From NCBI GenBank assembly GCA_021785335.1, contig JAJYFW010000037.1, positions 1 through 10,067 of the forward strand: DNA of 10,067 nt. The letters run 5' to 3'. The notes under the pieces were generated by a model. The model ran no database searches. It had not been told where the DNA came from and saw only the letters and a program-made list of their open reading frames with translations. This document shows positions 1 through 8,281 of the stretch, in pieces; the stretch's first letter is position 1, and each line of letters begins with the position of its first letter. The position numbers were made by a program, and so were the translations under genes. This stretch comes from Pseudomonadota bacterium. Its GTDB lineage: Bacteria; Pseudomonadota; Alphaproteobacteria; Acetobacterales; Acetobacteraceae.

Positions 1-100
1 CGGCCTCGCCGTGCCGCTGATCCTGCTTTATGAGAGCTCGATCATCGCCGCGCGCATGGTCGAGCCGAAGCGCGACGAAGCGGACGAGAGCGAGGATTGA
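1..100 (+). CDS. tatC: Sec-independent protein translocase TatC, C-terminal end (partial)
   Basis: Only the last 32 codons are present; the reading phase starts at base 2 and ends at TGA 98-100. The visible residues are a hydrophobic stretch (GLAVPLILLYESSIIAARMV) followed by a charged, acidic tail ending ESED. The P-L-x-x-LYE-x-SI pattern leading into a charged cytoplasmic tail is how alphaproteobacterial TatC proteins end, in the last transmembrane helix of this inner-membrane twin-arginine translocase subunit. The call is strengthened by the gene directly downstream: tatABC-serS is a common alphaproteobacterial order. The 5' part lies outside the window, so the receptor and catalytic features cannot be checked. 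The assignment rests on a short tail plus synteny. Confidence 0.82.
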   Translation, partial: GLAVPLILLYESSIIAARMVEPKRDEADESED

Positions 101-154
101 CGGCCGGCTTCCGGCGATCTCGGATTAGTCACCAGGAACCAGGGACCGGGACCG
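101..154 (+). other. tatC-serS intergenic spacer with small hairpin
   Basis: This 54-bp gap holds a perfect 5-bp hairpin (GCCGG at 103-107, loop CTT, CCGGC at 111-115) just after the tatC stop. It is followed by an imperfect purine/C repeat (ACCAGG, ACCAGGG, ACCGGG, ACC) running up to the serS start. No U-tract follows the hairpin, so it is not a convincing intrinsic terminator and read-through from tat genes into serS is likely. AGGGA at 141-145 may serve as a modest ribosome binding site for serS. Confidence 0.35.
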
Positions 155-1423
155 ATGCACGACATCCGCGCCATCCGCGAGGCACCCGAGGCGTTTGACG
201 CCGCGATGCGCCGGCGCGGCGTCTCGCCGGCCCCTGCCGCCGCGATCCTCGCCCATGACGCCGCCCGCCGCGCGGCGCAGACCAAGCTGCAGGACCTCCA
301 GGCCGCCCGCAACGCGCTCGCGAAACGGATCGGCGAGGCAAAGCGAGCCAGGGAGGACAGCAGCGCGCTGGAGGCGGAGGGCGCGGCCCTGCGCGGCCAG
401 ATCGAGGCGGTCGAGCGGGAGGCAACGGAGGCCGAGGCGGCGATGAACCTCATCCTCGAGGCGCTGCCCAACATCCTCGACCTCGAGGTGCCGGACGGTG
501 CCGACGAGACCGCGAACGTGGTGCTCAAGGTCGGCCGCCAGCCCGGAGCGCCCAACCTCAAGCCACGCGAGCATTTCGAACTCGGCGAGGCGATGGGCCA
601 GATGGACTTCGCCGCCGCCGCCAGGATCGCCGGCACCCGCTTCACCGTTCTGCGCCGGAACCTCGCCCGGCTGGAGCGCGCGCTGGGCCAGTTCATGCTC
701 GACATCCACACCGAGCAGCACGGCTACGAAGAAGTCTTCGTGCCGCTGATGGTCAACGACGCGACCGTCTACGGCACCGGGCAGCTGCCCAAGTTCGCGG
801 AGGACCTGTTCCGCACCACCGACGGCCGCTGGCTGATCCCCACGGCCGAGGTGCCGCTCACCAACCTCGTCGCCGGCGAGATCGTGCCGGAGGCGAAGCT
901 GCCCATCCGCGTGACGGCGCTCACCCCCTGCTTCCGCAGCGAGGCGGGCTCGGCCGGGCGCGATACCCGCGGCATGCTGCGCCAGCACCAGTTCACCAAG
1001 GTGGAGCTGGTCTCCATAGCCCATCCGGACCGTTCCGCGGACGAGCACGAGCGCATGACCCAGTGCGCCGAGGCGATCCTGGAGAAGCTGGAAGTCCCCT
1101 GGCGCCGCATCATCCTTTCCTCGGGCGACACCGGGTTCGGCTCGGCGCGGACGCACGACCTCGAGGTCTGGCTGCCCGGCCAGGCCGCGTGGCGGGAAAT
1201 CTCCTCCTGCTCCAACATGCGCGCCTTCCAGGCCAGGCGCATGAATGCGCGGTTCCGCGGCACGGACGGCAAGGTGGCGCATGTCCACACGCTGAACGGC
1301 TCCGGGGTCGCGGTCGGCCGCGCGCTGATCGCGGTGATGGAGAACCACCAGCGCGCCGACGGCAGCATCGGCATTCCCCCGGCGCTGCGCCCCTGGCTCG
1401 GCGGCGTCGACCACATCTCCTGA
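155..1423 (+). CDS. serS: Seryl-tRNA synthetase (class II)
   Basis: The 422-residue product is full length for bacterial SerRS and charges tRNA-Ser (and tRNA-Sec) with serine in the cytosol, using ATP. The start [20 protein letters not shown] matches the typical SerRS N-terminus. Residues about 30-100 are an alanine/glutamate/arginine-rich helical stretch, the antiparallel coiled-coil arm that contacts the long variable arm of tRNA-Ser. The catalytic domain shows the serine-site segment TAEVPLTN (230-237), class II motif 2 with the SerRS signature [14 protein letters not shown] (260-273) and HQFTKVE (278-284), SSCSN (350-354), and motif 3 [11 protein letters not shown] (387-397). ATG 155 is chosen because it gives the family N-terminus and has AGGGA nine bases upstream. 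It probably belongs to the tat operon. No damage is seen. Confidence 0.98.
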   Translation: MHDIRAIREAPEAFDAAMRRRGVSPAPAAAILAHDAARRAAQTKLQDLQAARNALAKRIGEAKRAREDSSALEAEGAALRGQIEAVEREATEAEAAMNLILEALPNILDLEVPDGADETANVVLKVGRQPGAPNLKPREHFELGEAMGQMDFAAAARIAGTRFTVLRRNLARLERALGQFMLDIHTEQHGYEEVFVPLMVNDATVYGTGQLPKFAEDLFRTTDGRWLIPTAEVPLTNLVAGEIVPEAKLPIRVTALTPCFRSEAGSAGRDTRGMLRQHQFTKVELVSIAHPDRSADEHERMTQCAEAILEKLEVPWRRIILSSGDTGFGSARTHDLEVWLPGQAAWREISSCSNMRAFQARRMNARFRGTDGKVAHVHTLNGSGVAVGRALIAVMENHQRADGSIGIPPALRPWLGGVDHIS

Positions 1424-1449
1424 GGCCCCATCCTCCTGAAGGGAGTGTC

Positions 1450-2460
1450 ATGAAATTCGCCGCCATCGGTCTCGATCACCGCCATATCTACGACCTCACG
1501 GAAAACCTCCTCAAAGCGGGCGCGGAGTGCGCCGGCTACTGTCCCGAGACGTCGGACCCCGGCGTCGTCGAGGGTTTCGTCAAGCGCTTCCCGCAGATCG
1601 CGCCGAAGCCGCGCGCGGCGCTGCTGGGCGACAAGTCCGTCGCCTTCGTCGCCACAGCCGCCGTCCCCGCGGATCGCGCCCAACTCGCCATCGCGGCGAT
1701 GCGCGCCGGCAAGGACGTGATGAGCGACAAGCCCGGCGTCACCACGCTCGACGACCTTGAGGCGCTGGAGGATTGCGTCCGCGAAACGAAGCGCATCTGG
1801 CACACCTGCTTCACCGAGCGCTTCCTCACGCCCTCCACCTACGAGGCGCTCGCCCTCGTCCGCGCGGGCGCCATCGGCCGCGTCGTGCAGACCATCGGCC
1901 TCGGCCCGCACCGTCTCAACGCGCCGATCCGCCCGGCCTGGTTCTGGGAGTGCGCGCGCTACGGCGGCATCCTCGGCGACATCGCCTCCCACCAGATCGA
2001 CCAGTTCATCGCCTTCACCGGCGTGAAGGAGCCGCGCGTCGAACTGGCCCGCATCGGAAGCTTCGGCAGCAGGCCCGGTTCCGAGCACGAGGGCTTCCAG
2101 GATTTCGGCGAAATCGTGCTCGGCAGCGAGGGCCCGCGCGGCTATGTCCGCGTCGACTGGTTCACCCCGGACGGTCTGCCCACCTGGGGCGACGGGCGCA
2201 TCATGGTGCTCGGCACCGAGGGCACGATCGAGCTGCGGAAATACGTCGACGTCGAGGGCAGGCCGGGCACCGACCACCTCTTCCTCGTCGACAAAAAGGG
2301 CACGCGCTACATCGCCTGCGAGGGCCGCCCGCTGCCCTATTTCGCCGCCTTCCTCGCCGACGTGCGCGACCGCACCGAGACGGCGATGGCGCAGTCCCAC
2401 GTCTTCACCGTCTCGCGCCTGACGATCGCCGCCCAGCTGAAGGCTGAAGGGCGGGCGTAG
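1450..2460 (+). CDS. Gfo/Idh/MocA-family NAD(P)-dependent oxidoreductase
   Basis: This 336-residue product is the usual length for Gfo/Idh/MocA enzymes, which oxidise or reduce sugars, inositols and related polyols. The N-terminal Rossmann part (about 1-120) begins MKFAAIGLDHRHIYDL, where the usual GxGxxG dinucleotide loop is replaced by GLDHRH. Beta-4 FVATAA (66-71) precedes SDKPG (92-96), which corresponds to the family EKP motif whose lysine is catalytic. The C-terminal domain carries GGILGDIASHQID (172-184), equivalent to GGxxxDxGxHxxD with its active-site His. ATG 1450 is chosen because AAGGGAG lies at 1439-1445; the frame is open further upstream, but only because it overlaps serS. It starts 26 bp after serS, so cotranscription is likely. 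Its position just after serS is often held by surE in alphaproteobacteria. Substrate unknown; the family call is firm. Confidence 0.9.
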   Translation: MKFAAIGLDHRHIYDLTENLLKAGAECAGYCPETSDPGVVEGFVKRFPQIAPKPRAALLGDKSVAFVATAAVPADRAQLAIAAMRAGKDVMSDKPGVTTLDDLEALEDCVRETKRIWHTCFTERFLTPSTYEALALVRAGAIGRVVQTIGLGPHRLNAPIRPAWFWECARYGGILGDIASHQIDQFIAFTGVKEPRVELARIGSFGSRPGSEHEGFQDFGEIVLGSEGPRGYVRVDWFTPDGLPTWGDGRIMVLGTEGTIELRKYVDVEGRPGTDHLFLVDKKGTRYIACEGRPLPYFAAFLADVRDRTETAMAQSHVFTVSRLTIAAQLKAEGRA

Positions 2461-2464
2461 CCCG
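2452..2464. terminator. Weak hairpin between convergent genes
   Basis: CGGGC (2452-2456), loop GTA, GCCCG (2460-2464) forms a 5-bp GC stem over the stop codon of the oxidoreductase gene, in the 25-bp gap before the end of the hydratase gene on the other strand. There is no T-run on either strand, so it is at best a pause or bidirectional end signal. It may be chance in such GC-rich DNA. Confidence 0.18.
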
Positions 2465-2485
2465 ATGAGGGTGTAAGCCGGCGCC

Positions 2486-3331
2486 CTACAGCAGCACCGC
2501 GTCAGCCTCCATCCTCAGCCCGCCATCGGCGCCCGCGATCCACAGCTCGGCACCTGCCCCGCCCGGCGCGCCGCGCACATGGAACGGTGCCGTATCGAAC
2601 ACCGGGGTCACCGCGCGGAAGCGGAAGCTCGCCACCTGCCGCGCCGAGTTCCGCCGCACCAGGTCCAGCAGCAGCGTCGCCATCAGGGGCCCGTGCACGA
2701 TGAGGCCGGGATAACCCTCCACGCCGGTCACGTAGCGCCGGTCGTAGTGGATGCGATGCCCGTTGAAGGTCAGCGCCGAGTAGCGGAACAGCAGCACGTC
2801 GTCCGGCACGACGGTCCGCGACCAGGCGGCATCCGCGCGCGCCGGGCGGGGAGGGGGCGACGCCTCGCCGGGCGCGGGGGCGGTGCGATAGACGATGTCG
2901 TGCTCCTCCTCGATCGCCGGCCCGTCCTCGCCCGAAATCGCGTGCCGCACCAGCACGAACACCAGCGTCCCCGCTCGTCCTTCCTTCACCGAAACATCCG
3001 CGATGGTGGATTGGCGCGTCACGCGCTCGCCGACGCGCAGCGGCTGGACGAAGCGCAGGCGCCCGCCCGCCCACATGCGCCGCGGCAGCTCCACCGGCGG
3101 CAGGAACCCGCCGCGCCTCGCATGCCCGTCGGGCCCGAGTTCCGACTGGCGCGCATGCGGCAGGAAACACATCCAGTGCCACAGCGGCGGCAACGGGTCG
3201 CCATCACGCGGCGCGGGATCGTCGCGGTCGAGCGTCGCGGACATCGCCGCCAGGCGCCAGGGATCGACGCGGTCCTCCGCCGTCTCCTGACGCCCGATCC
3301 AGCCGCGCAGATGCTCCGCGTCCAGGCTCAC
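2486..3331 (-). CDS. MaoC/HTD2-like acyl-CoA hydratase with FAS1-type N-terminal hotdog domain
   Basis: The 281-residue product looks like the COG3777 group (HTD2-like hydratases, mesaconyl-C4-CoA or itaconyl-CoA hydratase type). Residues about 1-150 form an N-terminal hotdog (FAS1-like dehydratase) with LWHWMCFLPHARQSELGPDG (50-69), GGFLPPVELPRRMWAGG (74-90) and EEEHDIVYR (141-149). A proline-rich linker follows (about 152-168). Residues 170-281 form a second hotdog with the MaoC-like catalytic segment YSALTFNGHRIHYD (184-197) and GYPGLIVHGPLMATLL (206-221). Such enzymes add water across an enoyl-CoA double bond in the cytosol. The start is GTG 3329-3331, overlapping the upstream lyase stop as GTGA, with GAGGGAG just before it, so translational coupling is expected. 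No CoA-activating enzyme or citramalyl-CoA lyase is adjacent, so the substrate is inferred only at class level. Confidence 0.85.
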   Translation of the reverse strand: MSLDAEHLRGWIGRQETAEDRVDPWRLAAMSATLDRDDPAPRDGDPLPPLWHWMCFLPHARQSELGPDGHARRGGFLPPVELPRRMWAGGRLRFVQPLRVGERVTRQSTIADVSVKEGRAGTLVFVLVRHAISGEDGPAIEEEHDIVYRTAPAPGEASPPPRPARADAAWSRTVVPDDVLLFRYSALTFNGHRIHYDRRYVTGVEGYPGLIVHGPLMATLLLDLVRRNSARQVASFRFRAVTPVFDTAPFHVRGAPGGAGAELWIAGADGGLRMEADAVLL

Positions 3332-4674
3332 GGCTCCCTCGCCAGCACGCGGTCGACCATCGCCCCCGCGAGCCCGGTGTAGTTCGCGGGGTCCAGCATC
3401 GCGGCCAGCGCCGCGCGATCCACGTGCGGCCGGATCTCGGGATGCTCCGCCAGCAGATCGAGGAACGTGCCCCTGCCGGCCACCACCTCGCGGCAGATGT
3501 CATAGACGAGGTCATGCGCCCGCTGCCGCCCCAGCGCCGGCCCGAGCCCCATCATCACCGCCTCCGAAACAATCAGCCCCTTGGTGAGGTCGAGATTGGC
3601 CCGCATCCGTGCGGGATCCACGGTCAGCCCCTCCACCAGCGCGCGCGTCTGCGCCAGGCATCCCGCGCTCAGCAGGAAGATCTCCGGGACCACGATCCAC
3701 TCGATCTCCCACGGCCCGGTGCTGCGCTCGTGATCCTCGATCATCGCGTCGAGCAGGGACGCCACGTTCTGCCGCACGATCGAGGCGGTCGAATGGATAT
3801 AGAGCGAGGCGATCGGGTTGCGCTTCTGCGGCATGGTGGAAGAGGAGCCGCGCCCGGCATGGAACGGCTCGAACGCCTCCTCCACCTCGGTCTGCATCAT
3901 CAGCTTCACGTCCATGCTGATCTTGCCGCACAGCCCCGTGACGAGGCCGAGGAAGCACCCGACCTCGGCGATGCGGTCGCGCACCGTGTGCCAGGCGATC
4001 TCCGGCACGCCGAGCCCGAGCTCCGCCATCAGCCCGTCCTGAACCGCGAACCCAGCCTCGCCGAGGGAGGCCAGCGTTCCGGTCGCGCCGCCGAACTCGC
4101 CCACCAGCACCCGCGGACGCAGCTCGGCCAGCCGCTGCAGATGCCGCCGGAACCCCGCAAGCAACACCGCGCATTTGTAGCCGAAGGTGATCGGCGTCGC
4201 CTGCTGCAGGTTGCTGCGCCCGGCCATCACCGTGTCGCGATGCTCCCGTGCGTGCCGCGCAAGGGCTGCGCTTATCGCCTGCAGCTCCGCCTCGACGAGA
4301 TCGAGCCCCTTCCTGATCTGCAGGATGGTCGCGGTGTCGGTGATGTCCTGCGTCGTCGCGCCCCAATGGCACCACTCGCCCAGCCCGCCCGGCACCTTTG
4401 CCACGAGCTGCTGCACCACCGGCAGCACCGGGTAGCCGATGCGCTCGGTCTGCCCCTTGAGCAATTCCATGTCGTAGTCTCGGGCGTCGCAGTGCTTCTG
4501 GATCGCCTCCGCGGCCTCCGCGGGAATGATTCCGAGCCGGCCCTGCACGCGCGCCAGTGCCGCCTCGATGTCGAGATAGGCCTGTACGCGTCCTTCGTCG
4601 GAGAATACCGACCGCATCGAAGCGGTCGAGAAGATGTCACGGAATACCTTGCTGTCCGGCGTCGATGCGATCAC
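3328..4674 (-). CDS. Aspartase/fumarase-superfamily lyase, PcaB/adenylosuccinate-lyase-like
   Basis: This 448-residue product has the length and layout of 3-carboxy-cis,cis-muconate cycloisomerase and adenylosuccinate-lyase relatives. The homotetrameric superfamily does beta-elimination or, in PcaB, cycloisomerisation through an enolate-like intermediate. Visible conserved regions are WGATTQDITDT (104-114), GRSNLQQATPITFGYK (152-167) and the mobile-loop signature GSSSTMPQKRNP (276-287), which carries the catalytic serine and the Lys-Asn pair. SNLQQ at 154-158 replaces the TH(x)Q of adenylosuccinate/argininosuccinate lyases and is PcaB-like. The start is GTG 4672-4674, with AGGGAG six bases upstream on the minus strand. 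The gene leads a two-gene operon with the hydratase and is divergent from hfq. It is probably not purB: the motifs differ and no purine genes are near. No pca genes are adjacent either, so a beta-ketoadipate role is unproven. Confidence 0.85.
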   Translation of the reverse strand: MIASTPDSKVFRDIFSTASMRSVFSDEGRVQAYLDIEAALARVQGRLGIIPAEAAEAIQKHCDARDYDMELLKGQTERIGYPVLPVVQQLVAKVPGGLGEWCHWGATTQDITDTATILQIRKGLDLVEAELQAISAALARHAREHRDTVMAGRSNLQQATPITFGYKCAVLLAGFRRHLQRLAELRPRVLVGEFGGATGTLASLGEAGFAVQDGLMAELGLGVPEIAWHTVRDRIAEVGCFLGLVTGLCGKISMDVKLMMQTEVEEAFEPFHAGRGSSSTMPQKRNPIASLYIHSTASIVRQNVASLLDAMIEDHERSTGPWEIEWIVVPEIFLLSAGCLAQTRALVEGLTVDPARMRANLDLTKGLIVSEAVMMGLGPALGRQRAHDLVYDICREVVAGRGTFLDLLAEHPEIRPHVDRAALAAMLDPANYTGLAGAMVDRVLAREP

Positions 4675-4940
4675 GCGTTTCTCCCTTCGGCACGACCTCG
4701 CGCGCCCCGATGCCGAGGCGCCGCCGTGCTGTCACCACAGATTTGCCCATTTCCTAGGCAACGCCTTCGGCAATGGCAACCCAGCCAGGAATAATGTGCA
4801 CCCTTGCGGCAGGCTGTGTTATGTTGCACTGCATGATACCGGTTTTGGCCGCCGCATGGGCGGGCCGGGAAACGCCGGCGGGCTCGCCCGTCAACTCGCA
4901 CGAATGGCAGTAAGCCGTAGCAACAAAAAGGACCTCGGCC
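4675..4940. promoter_or_regulatory. Divergent intergenic region between lyase operon and hfq
   Basis: This 266-bp region must hold the promoters for the leftward lyase-hydratase operon and the rightward hfq-hflX run, plus the hfq leader. The centre (about 4741-4850) is clearly richer in A/T than its surroundings. It contains two similar octamer-like sites, ATGTGCAC at 4794-4801 (with a palindromic GTGCAC core) and ATGTTGCAC at 4821-4829, in the same orientation 27 bases apart. A GC hairpin is possible at 4881-4892 (CGGG, loop CTCG, CCCG) in the hfq leader. I find no convincing coding gene in the gap and no clear leftward promoter. Confidence 0.5.
4767..4795 (+). promoter_or_regulatory. Candidate sigma-70-type promoter for hfq
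   Basis: TCGGCA at 4767-4772 (4 of 6 bases match TTGACA) is separated by 17 bases from AATAAT at 4790-4795 (5 of 6 match TATAAT), on the strand reading toward hfq. Transcription would begin near 4802 and give a leader of about 140 nt. The match is reasonable for a GC-rich genome, but it comes from eye inspection only. The same bases read as CATTAT on the other strand, without a good -35 partner. Confidence 0.35.
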
Positions 4941-5238
4941 GTGGCTACCGAAAAATCGCAAAACGTGCAGGACGTGTTCCTGAACCACGTGCGCAAGAGC
5001 AAGACCCCCGTGACGGTGTTCCTCGTCAACGGCGTGAAGCTGCAGGGCATCATCACCTGGTTCGACAACTTCTCCATGCTGCTGCGCCGCGACGGGCACA
5101 CTCAGCTCGTCTACAAGCACGCGATCAGCACCGTCATGCCGGGCGCGCCGATCCAGCTCTTCGAAGGGCCGAAGGAGGGCGCGGCCGAGCGTCCGCAATC
5201 CTCCTCCACGCTGACCATACCGCAGCGGGAGTCGGTTC

Positions 5239-5252
<14 letters not shown>
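4941..5252 (+). CDS. hfq: RNA chaperone Hfq
   Basis: Hfq is a hexameric Sm-like ring that pairs small RNAs with target mRNAs and acts in the cytosol. The 103-residue product has the full core: [20 protein letters not shown] (8-27), whose Q10 aligns with the sRNA-binding Q8 of E. coli Hfq; Sm1 with VNGVKLQG (29-36) and FDNFSMLL (41-48); and the diagnostic Sm2 segment YKHAIST (58-64). The rim basic patch is R18-K19-x-K21, a variant of the RRER of E. coli. A 30-odd-residue polar tail follows, longer than in many alphaproteobacterial Hfqs. The start is GTG 4941, with AAAGGA at 4927-4932 eight bases upstream. The end overlaps the likely start of hflX, an order conserved across proteobacteria. Confidence 0.97.
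5227..5231 (+). promoter_or_regulatory. Ribosome binding site deciding a CTG start for hflX
   Basis: GGGAG inside the end of hfq sits seven bases before CTG 5239, which is in frame with the conserved HflX N-terminus. The only ATG/GTG/TTG in that frame after the in-frame stop at 5212-5214 is GTG 5401, well inside the conserved domain. This spacing is the main argument for starting hflX at 5239. Confidence 0.45.
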
Positions 5253-6575
<1,323 letters not shown>

Positions 6576-6579
<4 letters not shown>

Positions 6580-7400
6580 ACCGCGCGACTCTGCTCGAGC
6601 TCGGCGCCATCCTCGAGAGCGCCGCCGCGGCCGAGATCATGCCGCGCTTCCGCCGCCTCGGCTCGGGGGACATCCGCACCAAGTCCGGTCCGATGGACGT
6701 GGTGACGGAAGCCGACGAGGCGGCCGAGCGCCGCATCGCCGAAGGCATCGCCCGCCTGCTGCCCGGTGCCTTTGTCCTCGGGGAGGAGGCCGCCGAGCGC
6801 GACCACGCCCTGCTCTCCCAAGCGGCCGGCGCCGATGTCGCCATCACCGTCGATCCGCTCGATGGCACCTGGAATTTCGCCAACGGCCTGCCGCTCTTTG
6901 CCTCCATGGCCGCGGTCGCGGTCAAGGGCGAGATCATCGCGGCCGCGATCCACGATCCCGTCGGCCGTGACACCGCGTATGCGCTCCGCGGCGAGGGTGC
7001 CTGGATCGAGGCGGATGGCGCGGCTCGCGACCTGCGCGTCGCAGCGCCGGTGCCGGTCGCGCGCATGGCGGGTGCCGCGAGCTGGCGCTCGCTCACGGAA
7101 CCGTTGCGAACGCGTGTCGCCCACCGGCTCGACCGCGTCGCCGCCAGCTTCGTCTACCGCTGCGCCGGCCACGAATACCGCCTCGCCGCCGGTGGCCATT
7201 GCCACTACCTGCTGTTCAGCAAGCTCATGCCCTGGGACCACGCCCCCGGCGTGCTGATCCACCGCGAGGCCGGCGGCTTCTCCGCCCGGCTCGACGGCCG
7301 CCCTTACGGGCTCGGCGAAACCGTGGGTGGCCTGCTCTGCACGCCCGACGAAGCGTCCTTCCACGCCCTGCGCGAGGTGCTGACGCGGGAGGAGGGATGA
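6576..7400 (+). CDS. Inositol monophosphatase family phosphatase
   Basis: This 274-residue product has the metal-dependent sugar phosphatase motifs of the IMPase family, which hydrolyses inositol phosphates, histidinol phosphate or related phosphomonoesters using Mg2+. Visible ligands are TEAD (44-47), GEE (69-71), DPLDGTWNF (93-101) with metal-binding D93 and D96, and the second motif WDHAPGVLIHREAGG (220-234) with D221. The length is typical. Motif context cannot separate inositol phosphatase (SuhB-like) from histidinol phosphatase (HisN-like) or a 3'(2'),5'-bisphosphate nucleotidase; many alphaproteobacterial paralogues carry the histidinol-phosphatase label. The ATG overlaps the hflX stop (ATGA 6576-6579) and has only a weak upstream AGG, so coupling to hflX translation is likely. 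Confidence 0.9.
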
Positions 7401-8281
7401 GCACGCTCACCCCGCAATCCGCCGGCATCCTCGTCGTCGAGCCCGCGAGCCGCGACCTCGGCGGCTTCGCGGTGCGCCGCATCCTTCCGTCGGCGAAACG
7501 GCGCAGCGTCGGCCCGTTCGTCTTCCTCGACCACATGGGCCCGTCGCTGATGCGGGCAGGCGAGGGGATGGACGTACGCCCGCACCCGCACATCGGGCTC
7601 GCGACCCTCACCTACCTCACCGAGGGCCGGATCCGCCATCGCGATACGCTGGGCTCGGTGCAGGACATCGAGCCAGGTGCCGTCAACTGGATGACCGCCG
7701 GGCGCGGCATCGCGCATTCGGAACGCACCACGCCGTCCGACCGCCTCGCGCCGCACGCCGTCCACGGCATGCAAAGCTGGATCGCGCTGCCCGCCGCGCA
7801 CGAGGAGACGGATCCCTTCTTCGCCCACCACGACGCAACCGGCCTGCCCCGCGCCGAGGATCGCGGCACCGCCATCCGCCTCATCGCCGGCCGCGCCTTC
7901 GGGCTCGTCTCGCCCGTCGTCACCTTCACGGAAACGCTGCAGGCCGACCTGCGCCTCGCCCTCGGCGCGCGCCTCGCGCTCCCGCGCGAACACCCGGAGC
8001 GCGCGCTCTACCTCCTCGACGGCGCACTCACCGTTGGCGGCGAGCCGTTCGGCCCGCACCGCATGCTCGTCTTCCGCCCCGGCGAGGAGATCGTCGTCGA
8101 GGCCACGGCACCGACCCGCGCGGTCCTCCTCGGCGGCGAGCCGCTCGACGGCCCGCGCCATCTCTGGTGGAATTTCGTCTCCTCCCGCCGTGAGCGCATC
8201 GAGCAGGCGAAGGAGGACTGGCAGTCGGGCCGCTTCGGCACCATCCCCGGCGAGACCGAGTTCATTCCGCTCCCAGGATGA
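7397..8281 (+). CDS. Pirin family protein
   Basis: This 294-residue bicupin matches pirins, iron-binding proteins of which some have quercetin 2,3-dioxygenase activity and others act as regulators or redox sensors. The metal ligands are in place: RPHPHIGLATLTYLTEG (61-77) gives H63 and H65, and TAGRGIAHSER (100-110) gives H107 and E109, the equivalents of H56, H58, H101 and E103 of human pirin. The C-terminal cupin (about 170-294) ends with the segment WWNFVSSRRERIEQAKEDW (257-275), typical of bacterial pirins. The ATG lies in an ATGA overlap with the phosphatase stop and has a strong purine-rich GGAGGAGGG run directly upstream, only a few bases from the start. The stop overlaps the MFS start. 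The true substrate or partner is not shown by the sequence. Confidence 0.93.
   Translation: MSTLTPQSAGILVVEPASRDLGGFAVRRILPSAKRRSVGPFVFLDHMGPSLMRAGEGMDVRPHPHIGLATLTYLTEGRIRHRDTLGSVQDIEPGAVNWMTAGRGIAHSERTTPSDRLAPHAVHGMQSWIALPAAHEETDPFFAHHDATGLPRAEDRGTAIRLIAGRAFGLVSPVVTFTETLQADLRLALGARLALPREHPERALYLLDGALTVGGEPFGPHRMLVFRPGEEIVVEATAPTRAVLLGGEPLDGPRHLWWNFVSSRRERIEQAKEDWQSGRFGTIPGETEFIPLPG

Noticed and set aside
1063..1449. N-terminal extension of the oxidoreductase frame back into serS
   Set aside because: This part reads out of frame through the SerRS catalytic domain, and the Gfo/Idh protein plainly begins at ATG 1450 with its own Shine-Dalgarno.
125..2400. Very long open frames on the minus strand opposite serS and the oxidoreductase gene (125-1414 and 769-2400)
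   Set aside because: They are antisense to genes with clear motifs, have low-complexity Arg/Ala/Gly/His-rich products, and arise from strong G/C third-position bias.
3424..4794. 456-codon plus-strand frame opposite the lyase gene
   Set aside because: No domain, His/Arg/Leu-rich shadow composition, and fully antisense to the motif-bearing lyase.
4804..4828. Possible sigma-54 promoter ending in TTGCA at 4824-4828
   Set aside because: The nearest upstream GG is two bases out of the required 10-base spacing to the GC of the -12 element.
4856..4940. Possible small leader peptide starting at ATG 4856 upstream of hfq
   Set aside because: The frame runs on through hfq and hflX as part of a composition-driven open frame, with no good ribosome binding site or own stop before hfq.
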